Shown: positions 11,940-22,546 of the stretch, piece by piece
How positions within the stretch are numbered: position 1 is the stretch's first letter
How the letters are laid out: the number at the start of each line of letters is the position of its first letter
DNA from: Gordius sp. MW1
Taxonomy: Eukaryota; Nematomorpha; Gordioida; Gordea; Gordiidae
NCBI GenBank assembly: GCA_964036665.1
Contig: OZ038530.1
Location: 5,718,501 to 5,782,500 of the forward strand
Length of the DNA stretch: 64,000 bases
Reading direction: 5' to 3'
Made by a program: the position numbers and the translations under genes
The notes under the pieces: model-generated
Databases searched by the model: none
The model's input: the letters and a program-made list of their open reading frames with translations, nothing else
What the model was told of the DNA's origin: nothing

Positions 11940-12115
11940 GGTACGGGGGAGTTTAGGGTATACCAGAGATCAGATTTCCCGGCCCGGCCCGCTGCCCAAA
12001 CCTGCCCGGCCTACGGGCCGGGCCGGGCAACTGTCTTAAATTTTTATTTTTAGGCGGGCCCGGGCGGGCACGATGATAGGATTCGGGCAATTCGGGCTTA
12101 ATGAAATTTTTTAGA
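11940..12115. mobile_element. CGGGC-repeat hAT fragment
   Basis: GC-rich GGGCCGGGCCGGGC and GGCGGGCCCGGGCGGGC tracts like the subterminal arrays of the MITE at 21319. It is cut off by the modular element starting at 12134. Confidence 0.45.
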
Positions 12116-12371
12116 TAATGTATTATTTTGTTACTTTTAATTGCTATGCAATTTATGGGCTCGCTTTTCGTTGTCCGTCTGTCAAACATGTATCTAAATT
12201 GCTGGTTCGAATCCCGGAGGGCAAATTTTTTTTTAAATTATATTGTACTTTTTAATACCATTGATAATATAACTTTTTGACCGTGTCCAAAAAATGACCA
12301 TTGGCCAGATTGTGAATCGAGAATTTTTTTTTGTTTTTTGAATTGCTATATTAGGTTAACATTGATAATTA

Positions 12372-13749
12372 CACTGGTCAACAAATAATAGACGTGAAAT
12401 CAACCGGCAAACTGTTTGCAGATTCTGGTAGAGTTTTTCACGGTAAACACAAATATGTCTTTAATTTTTTCCCTATACGTCAGGTTTTTAAATATTCGCT
12501 GTCAAAGTTGCCAAAAACGCGATTTTAGCGTTTTTCAAACGTCAATAACTTGCGAATTAGTCGGCAAAAATTTTGCTTAATAGATTTAATTCATAGATAT
12601 ATGGGAGAGAAATGTATTCACAATTTTTTTTATCCTAGCACTTTTACTTTTCAAATTATATACAAAATTAACTATCCCTATCTTTTATAATGACAAATTA
12701 GACAAGACTTGAGGGCGCCCTCCCTTCTCTTCAACACTAGGAATTAAGTGCGTGTTTTTGTTTGTGTTGTTGTTTATCTACTCTACTACTACTATTACCA
12801 AAACAACAACACGTACTTAATTCCTAGTGTTGAAGAAAAGGGAGGGCGGCCTCAAGTCTGGTGTAATTTGTCAATGAAAAAGATAGGGATAATTAATTTT
12901 GTATATAATTTAAAAAGTAAAAGTGATAGGATAAAAAAAATTGTAAATACATTCTTCTCCCCTATATCTACGTATTAAATCTATTAAATAAAACTTTTAC
13001 CGACTAATTTGCAAGTTATTGACGTTTGAAAAACGCTAAAATCGCGTTTTTGGCAACTTTGACAGCTAATATTTAAAAAACTTGACGTATAGGTTACAAA
13101 TCCGCAAATCGTTTTATTTCCAGTTATAATATGTATCCCTGGCGTTGTCAATAAATAAATTTAATATATCGATCGGGTAAGATAAATATGTGACGACGGC
13201 CGGAGCGAATAATCTGTACAATTAAATGTCTGGAATGGATGCGTCTACGAGCAAAAGGAAGGTATCGGATTAAAGGAACGTCTGGCTCTTGTTAGATAAT
13301 TGCCGCTGGACCCACGTGTCTAAAATGAGGAATAAACATCTCCCCCCGCAGGACTAACGTGTCCTGAACGCCAAAATAAATATCCTCTAGCAGGACAAAA
13401 TAATAAATTAAAATAACTCTCTATAATGGTCAAATTCTCGCTATTTAAACCTTGTCGATGCGCTCCTCAATTTGCATGAGGGATGCCGACCGTTTGACGT
13501 CTGCTTCTAATTAGTGCACATCTATTCAAGTAACAAAATACATTATATTTTATTCCCGACGCTATCTCATTAGCATAGGCTAGCCAAAGAGTTAACAACC
13601 TAACCACGGCTGCCGCAGTAACCAAATGAAGTAAAAACTACCTAACTACCACAATAGCGAAAAAACTAAAAACATATTTGTGTTCACCGTGAAAAACTCT
13701 ACCAGAATCTGCAAACAGTTTGCCGGTTGATTTTTCTTGTTGAACCGTG
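12372..13749. mobile_element. Foldback DNA element with CACTG-type ends (CACTA-like), 3-bp TTA duplication
   Basis: The left end is CACTGGTCAACAA and the right end inverted CACGGTTCAACAA. TTA lies on both sides (12369-12371 and 13750-13752). The two halves are reverse complements: AACCGGCAAACTGTTTGCAG near 12401 recurs inverted near 13710, and arms of about 350 bp meet at a centre around 12765-12800. There is no coding potential. A CACT start plus a 3-bp duplication fits EnSpm/CACTA; Chapaev is the alternative. The right arm is split by an insertion at 13093-13653. Confidence 0.75.
13093..13653 (-). mobile_element. Probable solo LTR inside the foldback element
   Basis: This 561-bp block is present only in the right arm of the foldback and absent from its mirror position near 12460, so it is an insertion. 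It is flanked by ATAG on both sides. On the - strand it begins TGTGGTAG, ends GTAAC, and holds a TATA-like TTTAAATAG. It is richer in GC than its surroundings. No coding frame is seen. A solo LTR is the simplest reading; the internal region of the parent element is not in the window. Confidence 0.55.
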
Positions 13750-13753
13750 TTAT

Positions 13754-16331
13754 TAGTGCTGTAAACATTTTTAAAAAAATCGAACGTGTTCGCGTTCTAC
13801 GTTCATTGACAAAAATTGAACGCGTTCACGTTTATGTTCGTTTTTGAACTCGTTCACGTTCGTTCAAAATTTTATGATAATTTTTGTTTTTAATTTAATA
13901 TAAATAAATATCTTATATATTTTAACACAATATATTAGCCATGATAAAAAATGATAGTTTTATTTCGATAATATAATTATAAATATAATATAATAGAGCG
14001 AATATAAAGATTTTTTATTTTTAAAATTTTATATATATTTATAATAGTAATTGTTTTCAAAATTTTCGTCGGATAAACAGGAACGCTTGGCAGTTAATAC
14101 AGCTTTAGCTATACTAAAAACCCGCTCCACAGGAACAGATGAGGGGATTGGAGTATTGTAATTAATAAATAAATCTTTTAAAGCAGGAAATTTATTAAAA
14201 CATTTAATGTTTTGTCCCTCGCTTCAAAAAATTGTTATAAGATATCATCCTCTAAACCGCCTCTACTTCCTCGTCAAAAACGATATTTCGGAATCGACAG
14301 TTCTTTCATTATCAATTCTAGTGGTTTCATCCCCTTCTTTCAATAAAACTAAAAGTTTATTCTTTTCTACATTTAGTAATTATTAAATTCGGTCATTTAT
14401 ATGAAATGAGTGAAAAATAGTTATCATATTTTGGCCATGGCAATGTCAATTCAACAGCTGATTTTTAATATTTAGAATCTGAACATGACGACGATTTAAT
14501 AATATGATTGTCCATATTAACCTATAAATTAAAATATAATTATGATGTTTTTGCCGCTTTGAGAGACCTTTTGCCGCTTTGAGTTACCTAAAAAACGAAT
14601 CAACAAAAATCGGCTTAACGCTCAATCAAGCTAAAACCGAAATTGTTCCCTTAATACACTTTTTATTGGCAATCAAGACCAATTATCTTACAAATTAATA
14701 GATCCTTTTTTTTGATTTTACTCGGATCCCCAATTGAAGGCTCTAATCCCATATTGAAATTGTTAGAAGAGCCCAGTCGCAGACTAGCAGACATGAAAAG
14801 CCTATTCAAATACCTTCCCACCAAGCTTTTTTTCTAATAAAAAAATGTTACTCAATCCCTAAATTAATGCACAGCTTCCGGTCCTCTGCAGTGTTCTTAC
14901 ATCACGAGGCCTTGCCCAAGTTTGATGCAGAACTTAAGTCTTCAACTAAAGAAATAACCAATCTAACCCTAGGCTCCCCACAATGGCAACAAGCTTGCCT
15001 TCCAACAAAACTGGGGGGGGGGGGGGCTAGGCTTAGGCTCAATAGCCTCCGTATCTTTTTCCGCATTTTTATCAAGCCGCCTCGCCAATAAAGCATCCTC
15101 CCAACATTACCCCACAACCTGACAACTTACTCGACGTCGCCTTCCAACAATGGAAGGAATTTTTAAAGTCCCTACTCAATTCCCCGATGTAAACTCTCAG
15201 AAGTGTTGAATAGGTCCCCTGGCCGAGTGCCTCTTAAAGTCTCTTATTAATTGCGCTAGGGGAACTTCCAGCGCTTAAGAGCTTAGCTTCACGCTCAGGT
15301 CACGAATGGCTCGAAGCTTTCCCAACCTTGGTCTTCTCTTATCCAACACCGAATTCCGCTTCGCAGTAGGCCTAAGATTAGGATGCAATATAGTTGCTGA
15401 ACACACTTGTTCATTTTGCAATAAATCCGTAAAACCGAATGGCCATCATAGCCTTCACTGTAATCGCAACAAAGCCCGGTACTTTCGACATACCGCGGTC
15501 AACAAACTTATACATAACTATTTCACCTAAGCTGGTTTCCCCTCTATTCTCGAACCCACAGGCCTATGTGAAGACAACAAACGACCCGATGGCCAAACTT
15601 TAGGCGATTGAGAAAAAAGACTTAGTTTAGCATGGGACTATACATGTACTGACGTATTTGCCCCATTTTATCACAACAAAGATCCTTTGTCTTCAGCCGA
15701 AGCTCTGAAAATTTCAAAATACTTAGTAATTAACAATACTGTTATAATATTTTGTCCCATTGCGACAACTACCCTAACAACCTTTGGCCCCCAAACCTTA
15801 CAACTCTTTAAAAAAAAGGGAAATAAATCTCATTACTATCCCATGATAGTTGCGAATCTTTTTTTATACGACAGAAAATCGGCATAACTATCTGTAAATA
15901 TAATTCATCAGCCATAATCGAATGCTTTCCCAATAATTACGATTCTTAATTTTTTAATTTATTCATCTGACCTTCACAAAACATGTAATTCTCTTTATAA
16001 AAATAATAAATGATTAACATCATAATTAATAATAACAAATTAATAAACTTTAATCTTATCTTCACGTTAGGTATGTTAAAAGTATTTTGGAATAGGTAAT
16101 AGGAAAAAGGAAAAAACAGCTGATCAAAAAATATAAGACTTTTTGTTACAAAATTCGGATTAAACATTATTTTTCAAATAAAAAAAATCAAAAAGGGTTT
16201 TTAAAATTAATTGTTAAATTCGAACGCGTTCATCAAAAAAAAGGAACGCGTTCACGTTCAAAGTACACCAAAAAAAGAAAAGCCGTTCATCAATTTTTCA
16301 AAAAATTTGAACGCGTTCATTCACAACACTA
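13754..16331 (-). mobile_element. hAT transposon with GAACGCGTTC subterminal repeats, copy A (interrupted)
   Basis: Same family as the copy ending at 47667: left end TAGTGCTGTAAAC, right end inverted, internal transposase remnant at 14040-14340 on the - strand. The right target duplication ATAATTAC is at 16332-16339. Its left partner is at 12365-12372, now separated from the element by a foldback transposon that landed on its last base. A truncated LINE (14549-15997) interrupts the element. No intact reading frame remains. Confidence 0.85.
14549..15997 (+). pseudogene. 5'-truncated non-LTR retrotransposon (restriction-like-endonuclease type)
   Basis: Decayed copy of the element at 34550-37466. 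It starts within the 3' part of the reverse transcriptase (sense FAAL..STKIGLTL..KTEI), continues through the linker (SGHEWLEAFP replaced by broken frames; AVGLRLGCNIVAEHTCSFC at 15365-15420), the CCHH zinc finger (CSFC..H..HC) and the endonuclease region (PDGQTL equivalent near 15590; KISKYLVINNTVIIFCPIAT at 15705-15765). The last part is open at 15687-15887. The 3' UTR matches the full copy up to CTCTTTA. It interrupts hAT copy A; copy B has the empty site near 47380. Confidence 0.8.
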
Positions 16332-18834
16332 ATAATTACCCTATGCCCCCCTCTACAAGGGCCTATGTCTCTACTGATATGGGTCCCTCTGCCCCCCCCC
16401 CTACAAATGCCTATGCCTCTACTAATGTGGGTTCGAATCCCGGAGAGGGCAAATTTTTTTTATTTTTTTTTAAAATTAATATATTGTTCTTGCTAATACC
16501 ATTAATAAATATGACTTTTTGGCCGTCCGCTGGCTACTGACCAATAAAAAAATTACCATTGGGCAAATTGTGAATCGAAATTTTTTTTTCGTTTTTTGAA
16601 TTGCTATTGATAATTACCCTATGAGCCCCTACAAGGGCCTATGCCTCTACTGATATAAGTTTCTGTGCCTCCCCACCCCCTACAAAGGCCTATGCCTCTA
16701 CTGATGTGGGTTCGAATCCCAGCGAGGGCAAATTTTTTTTCAATTAATATATTGTTCTTTTAATACCATTTATAATATGACTTTTTGGCCATCCGCTGCT
16801 GACCAATGAAAAAAAATGACCATTGGCCAAAGTGTGAATCGAAATTTTTTCTTCGTTTTTTTTCGTCTCTTATGTATTTTTATCCTATTTGATCTCCTGG
16901 CTGCTGACCAATGAAAAAGACCATTGGCCAAAGTGGATCAAATTTTTACTTCTATATTTTAAATATAGGCTATTTGGCCGTTTCCTGGCTACTGACCTAA
17001 AAAAATGACCACTGGCCAAAGTGAAAGTGAAATTAAAATCAAATTTTTTTCTCTAGATTATAATTTTTGGCCAGTATTTGGCAGTCTGCTAGCTACTGAC
17101 CAATGGAAAAAATGACCACTGGCCAAAGTGAGATTAAATAGATTTTTTTCTAGATTATAATTATAGGCCAGTTATTTGGCTGTCCGCTGACCATTAGAAA
17201 AAATAACCACTGGCCAAAGTGTATATCGCATTTTATTCTATATTATAATTATAGGCTATTTGGCCGTCTGACCAATGGAAAAAATGACCAATGGTCAAGG
17301 TCTGATTGGAAATTTTTTTCGTTTTTTTCGTATCTTGTTTATACTATACATATGCGCATGATATGAATAGAGTCTATAGTCATAATTCAAATTATGGGTC
17401 GGGGACACCAAATTGTTCAAATTCATACAGTATCAAAAAACAATTAAAACTCTAAATTGAAAGTTGTACGTTTTAGGATGACGATTTGCTTTTCCAAGGT
17501 CATACCCTCTATTTGCGTTCCTTTATTCATTTGATTAATTTAGAAGTTGATAAATAAGAATAAATGAAAGAAAACCTATTACTCAATAAATAAAGTATCA
17601 ATAAATGTTTTATAGCAGGTTTTACAAGAATTTTACTTTTTAAATATTTGTATTAACTAATCATTTTACAATTTATACCCCCCCCCATAGGCATTCTCGC
17701 CCCTTCCCACCTTTCTCGTCTATAAATTGCATAGCAAATATGCTACGTTTATACGGAGTATAGATGAGTTTAGTTCCCCCTTCCCTCCTGCACCTCCCTC
17801 CCCCCCCCCCCCTTCCCTTCCCCCCTCCCCCTTCCCACCAGGGCCGAAGGCCCTGGTTTTTATTTGATTGTATATGAAAGTTAAGAAACTTGATTTCGCC
17901 GTCCGTCCTTAAGTTATTCCTATTTTGCCCGACTATTTCCATCAGTCCCTACCCCTAGCTACGTTCATGGAAAGGATTGAAATATTTATATTTATGTAAC
18001 CCTTTCATTATTCGTATTCACATGTGCCGCCTATACATAATACAAAAGCGTCATGCCTAAATTGACACAATGCATGCAAGTGTTAAATTTCATTCTAATA
18101 TCATTTTTTTTTAACAAATCTTATTTGGTTTAACAAAGCTTTCCCAATTCGCCTATAATATTCCCTTATCACTCGTTGCTATTACTTATTTTTATAATAA
18201 TAAATTTCTATGCCTTCCTTTTTTTGCTTTAAATTAAAAAAAATTTCCATAAATTCATTTAAATGCTATTGGTAAATTATTGTTTTTTATCAAAAAGTAA
18301 GTTCTAAGAGCACAGATTGACTAATTTAACTAATTTTATTCATATGAAGTTTATATATAAGGCAAGGGCTTGAACGGGTTAACTTAAAAGGAGAGTATAA
18401 TTTTGTTTATTGTAAGATTATTTAAAAAGTATGTATACTTTAAACTTAAAAATTGCTACATCAATAATTTCACGGACATCGGCTCGGCTGCATTTCGTTA
18501 ATATATTGCTGTTGATTTGTAAACGTTCTTTCTAACATGTTTGTACCTAATTGCATTAGCAATTAATATTCTAAAATATTGTGACCTAGATCGGTTTTGC
18601 CAGTGATAACAATATTTTAAAGAAACTATAGCCAAATTTTTAGATAGACCAAATACTACTTTTTTTGACCTATTAGGATTAAGATTAAAGATCAAAAGTT
18701 TCATTTGGAAAAATCATTCGACTTTTAAATAATATAGTAAATTAGATTTTGTCAGGAATAATAAAACATTGCTTTATTTGTTTTATTCAATGCCATTAAT
18801 TTAATGCTTATTTTTTAATAGTGGTTGAAAGAGT

Positions 18835-18985
18835 TTGGGATCGCAAAATTTCGGCCTAATAATCAAATTTAATGGCATTTCGGGCAGCTCTAATGTTTCG
18901 GGCGGGCTCGTGCGGATACCTAGAAGGGTTCGGGCGAGCAATAAAGTTAAAAAATTAAACCGGGCCGGGTTCGGGCATAAAATTC
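18835..18985. repeat. CGGGC-repeat block, copy A
   Basis: TTCGGGCGGGCTCGTGCGG and ACCGGGCCGGGTTCGGGC in otherwise AT-rich DNA. The same block is at 53815-53960. Probably a hAT subterminal remnant of the same family as 21319-22014; no terminal repeats are recognised. Confidence 0.45.
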
Positions 18986-20469
18986 CAAACAAATATGACC
19001 TCTGGGATATATTACGACCATAAGATAATAGGTTAAGAAAAGGTAAATTATAGCGTACACTAGCTTTTTGCCCAAAATTTATCTGAATAAGAAAATTTTT
19101 TTATTTCAAACTAAATTAGCTAATTTAATTAAATTTTTTATGCTACTTTAGCAAGAGATCTATTAAAAGCTCATCCATAAAACTGTAAAATAATTTTGTA
19201 ATTTGATCATGGGGGGGAGGGGCTCTAACCTGAAAGCCTACCCCCTAGCTTTTGACACTTTATTAAAGATTTAACCGTAATTAACATTTTTTATCAGCGT
19301 ATCCATTACTAGAAGAGTAGTGTGTCTCAATTTATTTTGACAACCTTCATAAAGCTATGTTTGTCTAGATATACAATCGCCATCCTTCTTCTATCATTAA
19401 TAGTATCAAAGCCACCAACAATTTATTAATAGTCTTCCGTTTGAGCAACAGTTAATTTGTATAGGAGAGCTTTTAGCTATCACCACCGATGCACTTAGCG
19501 TTATTGTTTATTAACATGGTTTGTTGAATAAAATCGATCCAATTTTTTTGTCTCTGTTGTGTACGTCTACCGCCATTCTTAGCGCTTTTTACCTGCTGAT
19601 TATATATAACTAAATAAACATCCTTTTTTTTTAGTCTCATTCATATTAATTGTTATATTTATTGCTTTTGGCACATTGTCATAGTGTTAATAATCAATGA
19701 ATTGAACGTTATAGTTGCTTCCGTCCGTTGTAATACACGAATTAACATGTCAATGTTTGTTTTATCTTATGGTTATAATATCTTTGATTATTTCAAAAGA
19801 TGCTCATTAACAATTAATTACATTACGGTGTTTTGCACATTAAGTATATTTAAGCAGTGACTTTTAGCACTATAACAATTGCGTTAGACTAACAATAATC
19901 TGCCTTGATCAAGAGACTTGCAACAAAATGACCTTGCTACTAACCAACCCCCAGATGTTGAAAATTGAACAGCATAAGAACCCCTTTATACAACAAAAGT
20001 TTTAAATATAGCCCCTGGATCACATTAGTTCGACTAAAACCTACAAGGTAATTTTGGCTCCTTTTAATGGCGCAGGTGTTATTATAATAAAGCTTAGAAA
20101 GTTCTTAGGTAGACATGGTAAAGCCATTATTGCCTATAAAAATCTTTATATATTAAGAATTAGCTTAGAAGTTGTAACACTTTTCGCGTATTTTTACTTA
20201 TTGATGAGAGCTTGTTGTTAATACTGACTTAGTATATACGTCTTTGACTGGAATGGCTTAAAATTAAGCTTACATTGACTTGTTCTTTGTGTTGTTTCTA
20301 ATATGTTTTATGTATAAGTATTTAGCACAATATGAATTAAAAGATGTAGATTTAGGTTTATAGAATACAGACAAGTATAATAATATCCAAACTCTGTAAA
20401 TAAATAATTCTTAGACTAAACTGTTTTAGCATCAGTCCACTTAGGTTATTATCAATATTTAATGTCTTA

Positions 20470-20690
20470 ATTATTACTTTTGCATATCACCCCATCTACG
20501 CTAATATAGCATCAGGGCACTTAGGTTATTATTACTATTCAAGGACTTAATTATTACTTTTGCATATCACCCCATCTACCCTGATTTTGTATCATCCCAC
20601 TATCACGCGTATCACCCCATTATCACGCAACCTTACCATATATATACGAAATTTATATTATAATCATGTGTTTTTTTGTTATACGCCTAA
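20470..20690 (+). repeat. TATCACCCCATCTAC direct repeats
   Basis: Two adjacent units of about 90 bp (TTAATTATTACTTTTGCATATC then ACCCCATCTAC), followed by GTATCATCCCACTATCACGC and GTATCACCCCATTATCACGC. Also present in copy B (61640-61860), and its last part recurs at 25808-25900 upstream of the PNP gene. Confidence 0.65.
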
Positions 20691-21318
20691 AATACAACAT
20701 AAACCATGTTTTGAAATATATCTATTGTTTTATGAGATTAAAGAATTGATCAAAATTGAATCCCGTTATCTTGCTCTTGGAGAAAGTTTCATGATAATAT
20801 AAACGACGCATGTTTTAACATTTCAAGTTTCAATTATAAAAATTTTCGTTACTATTTAGTTATTTTCCATTAACAATAAATCTTCAAATCTCTCCTGTGC
20901 TTCAACAATTAGTAAAATCGGAAAAAACCTAAAAAAATAAGAATAGTTTGTTTCGATGGTATATTATATTTAGGTTATCGCTGATGAAAATTTTTGTCTT
21001 TTTAGTATTGTTTTTAAATTACAAATGGACGATAAGTCTTATTTTGAACAGTATTTGTGTCTTTTCAATAAACTAATCTCTAAAAGTAAAAAAATGTGCG
21101 GGAAACACCTAAGCGATCGGCATGGTCTTGCAACATTCCATCGATTTTTGATAATAATAATTTTTTTTTATGAAACACGACCTTTCAAGAGCAATATCTG
21201 TCAACGCCTCCCTTAACAAACTTTGTAATGGGATTATTAATTTATTTAAAACCTTTGTTTCCCTTTTAATTTTAGTAGGTAAAGTCTAAAATTTAATTTG
21301 CCGCTCCTTCCCCCTCCT

Positions 21319-22014
21319 TAGAGCCCTGCACGGGCCGCCCGAAGCCCGACACGACCCGACCCGATCGGGCTTTAGGCAGGGTTCGGGCAGAATTTAATAA
21401 AACAATCGGGGCTCGGGACGGGCTTGATGAAGCGGCCTAGCCGATGCCCGAGCCCGATCAAAATTGACTAAAGCAAACTAATCTTTATAAAATATGATTT
21501 AAACAAACTCAACTTGATATTAAATAATTATCTTCGTACACCATACCTAATAAAGCTTCCAAGCTTAAGCTTTTTCCCCTGTCTATTATAATATTTTTAC
21601 CAAATTGCATATCTTATTCTAGTATTGAAATATATTCATAGTAGCTGTTACTTTAGAAATAAAATAAGGAATATTTAAAAAAGTTTTTATTGGGAACTGT
21701 TAGATAAAATATATTTTATAAAGTTAGATTTTCAGTTTTTAATTATTAATTAAATGAATTGTAGTGAAAATGAAAATTTTATTTCAAAGTTATCATAAAT
21801 GTAAATTAAGAGTAATATAACAATTTCAAAATTATCATAAATGTAAATTAAAAGTAATAACAATTTATTTGAAAATTCTTTATTTTAAAAGTCGGGCTCG
21901 GGTCGGGCCAAAAATAAGTCGTTCGGGCTCGGCCTGGGCTCGGGCAAAATAAACACTGAGACGTTGGGCTCGGGCCGGGCTCGGACACAAAAAATTCTAT
22001 TTTGCAGGGCTCTA
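21319..22014. mobile_element. hAT MITE with CGGGCTCGGGC subterminal repeats
   Basis: The ends are TAGAGCCCTGCA on both strands. 8-bp flanks are CCCCTCCT (21311-21318) and CCCCTACT (22015-22022), one mismatch. The GC-rich CGGGC repeats are at 21325-21470 and 21890-21985. The 696-bp length and lack of coding content make it non-autonomous. Copy B at about 62490-62510 is the empty site. Confidence 0.85.
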
Positions 22015-22546
22015 CCCCTACTGTATAAAAAACGATATATCGTCCTTTCCAATTTTAGCAAAAAAGTGCAATTGTGTAAATCTTTATATTTAATTTACCG
22101 CCCATTACCCCTACCTTTCAAAAGACGATAAAAGTCACTTTATTGTTATATTTTAACTTAAAATAAAATCCCCTAATAAATTACTAACCGTGCACCGTTA
22201 TTTATGGGACAATGCATTTCGGGGTAAACCTATTAAATAAATTAACTTCTAAATAAATAGCCTTATAAATATGAAGCGGAATTGCGCAACAGACTATCAC
22301 TGGTGTGAGGTGAAATCCGGATAGATGAAAATAATATAATGAGATACATAACCTCGTGTTAACTTTTTTGCAACACTCCCATACTACCTTTGTTTAAATA
22401 ACACGTTAGTGTTTTCTGTTAGATCTGATTTTTCTGATAATTTATGAGAGCCCATCGAATCCAGCCCACCTGGCGTAATGGGCAGCTGGCGAAAAGTCAT
22501 AATAGTTCCAAAAAAGTGTGCTAATCTTATATATAGAATATATAAT

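Larger units (their letters stand above)
12134..17860 (+). mobile_element. Modular Helitron-like repeat element, copy 4, with nested insertions
   Basis: Start palindrome at 12138-12153, terminal hairpin CCAGGGCCGAAGGCCCTGG at 17838-17856. In this copy the stem is a perfect 8 bp. It contains the CACTA-like foldback (12372-13749) and hAT copy A (13754-16331) in succession, then two tRNA-like modules (16345-16460, 16620-16740) and seven or so CCAATGG hairpin units to 17330. It is orthologous in layout to the copy at 42168-49139. Confidence 0.65.
12134..22420 (+). repeat. Segmental duplication copy A
   Basis: Collinear with 42168-62880 once insertions are removed. It shares the modular element, the hAT, the CGCATGATATGAATAGAGTC flank (17352), the 18420-19140 block with CGGGCGGGCTCG repeats, and 19160-22400. 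A-specific insertions: foldback plus solo LTR, LINE fragment, hAT MITE at 21319. No gene is seen in 17870-21300; its short frames do not hold up between the copies. Confidence 0.85.

Noticed and set aside
16345-16460. Possible functional tRNA gene (GGTTCGAATCCCGG)
   Set aside because: No D arm or anticodon arm can be folded, and the module is a repeat; kept as tRNA-like only.
17673-17942. 89-aa Gly/Arg-rich frame
   Set aside because: Translation of the C/T-rich terminal tract on the opposite strand.
20560-21216. Frames of 80 and 63 aa in the segmental duplication
   Set aside because: Not preserved in copy B (61760-62300), where shifts and stops interrupt them.
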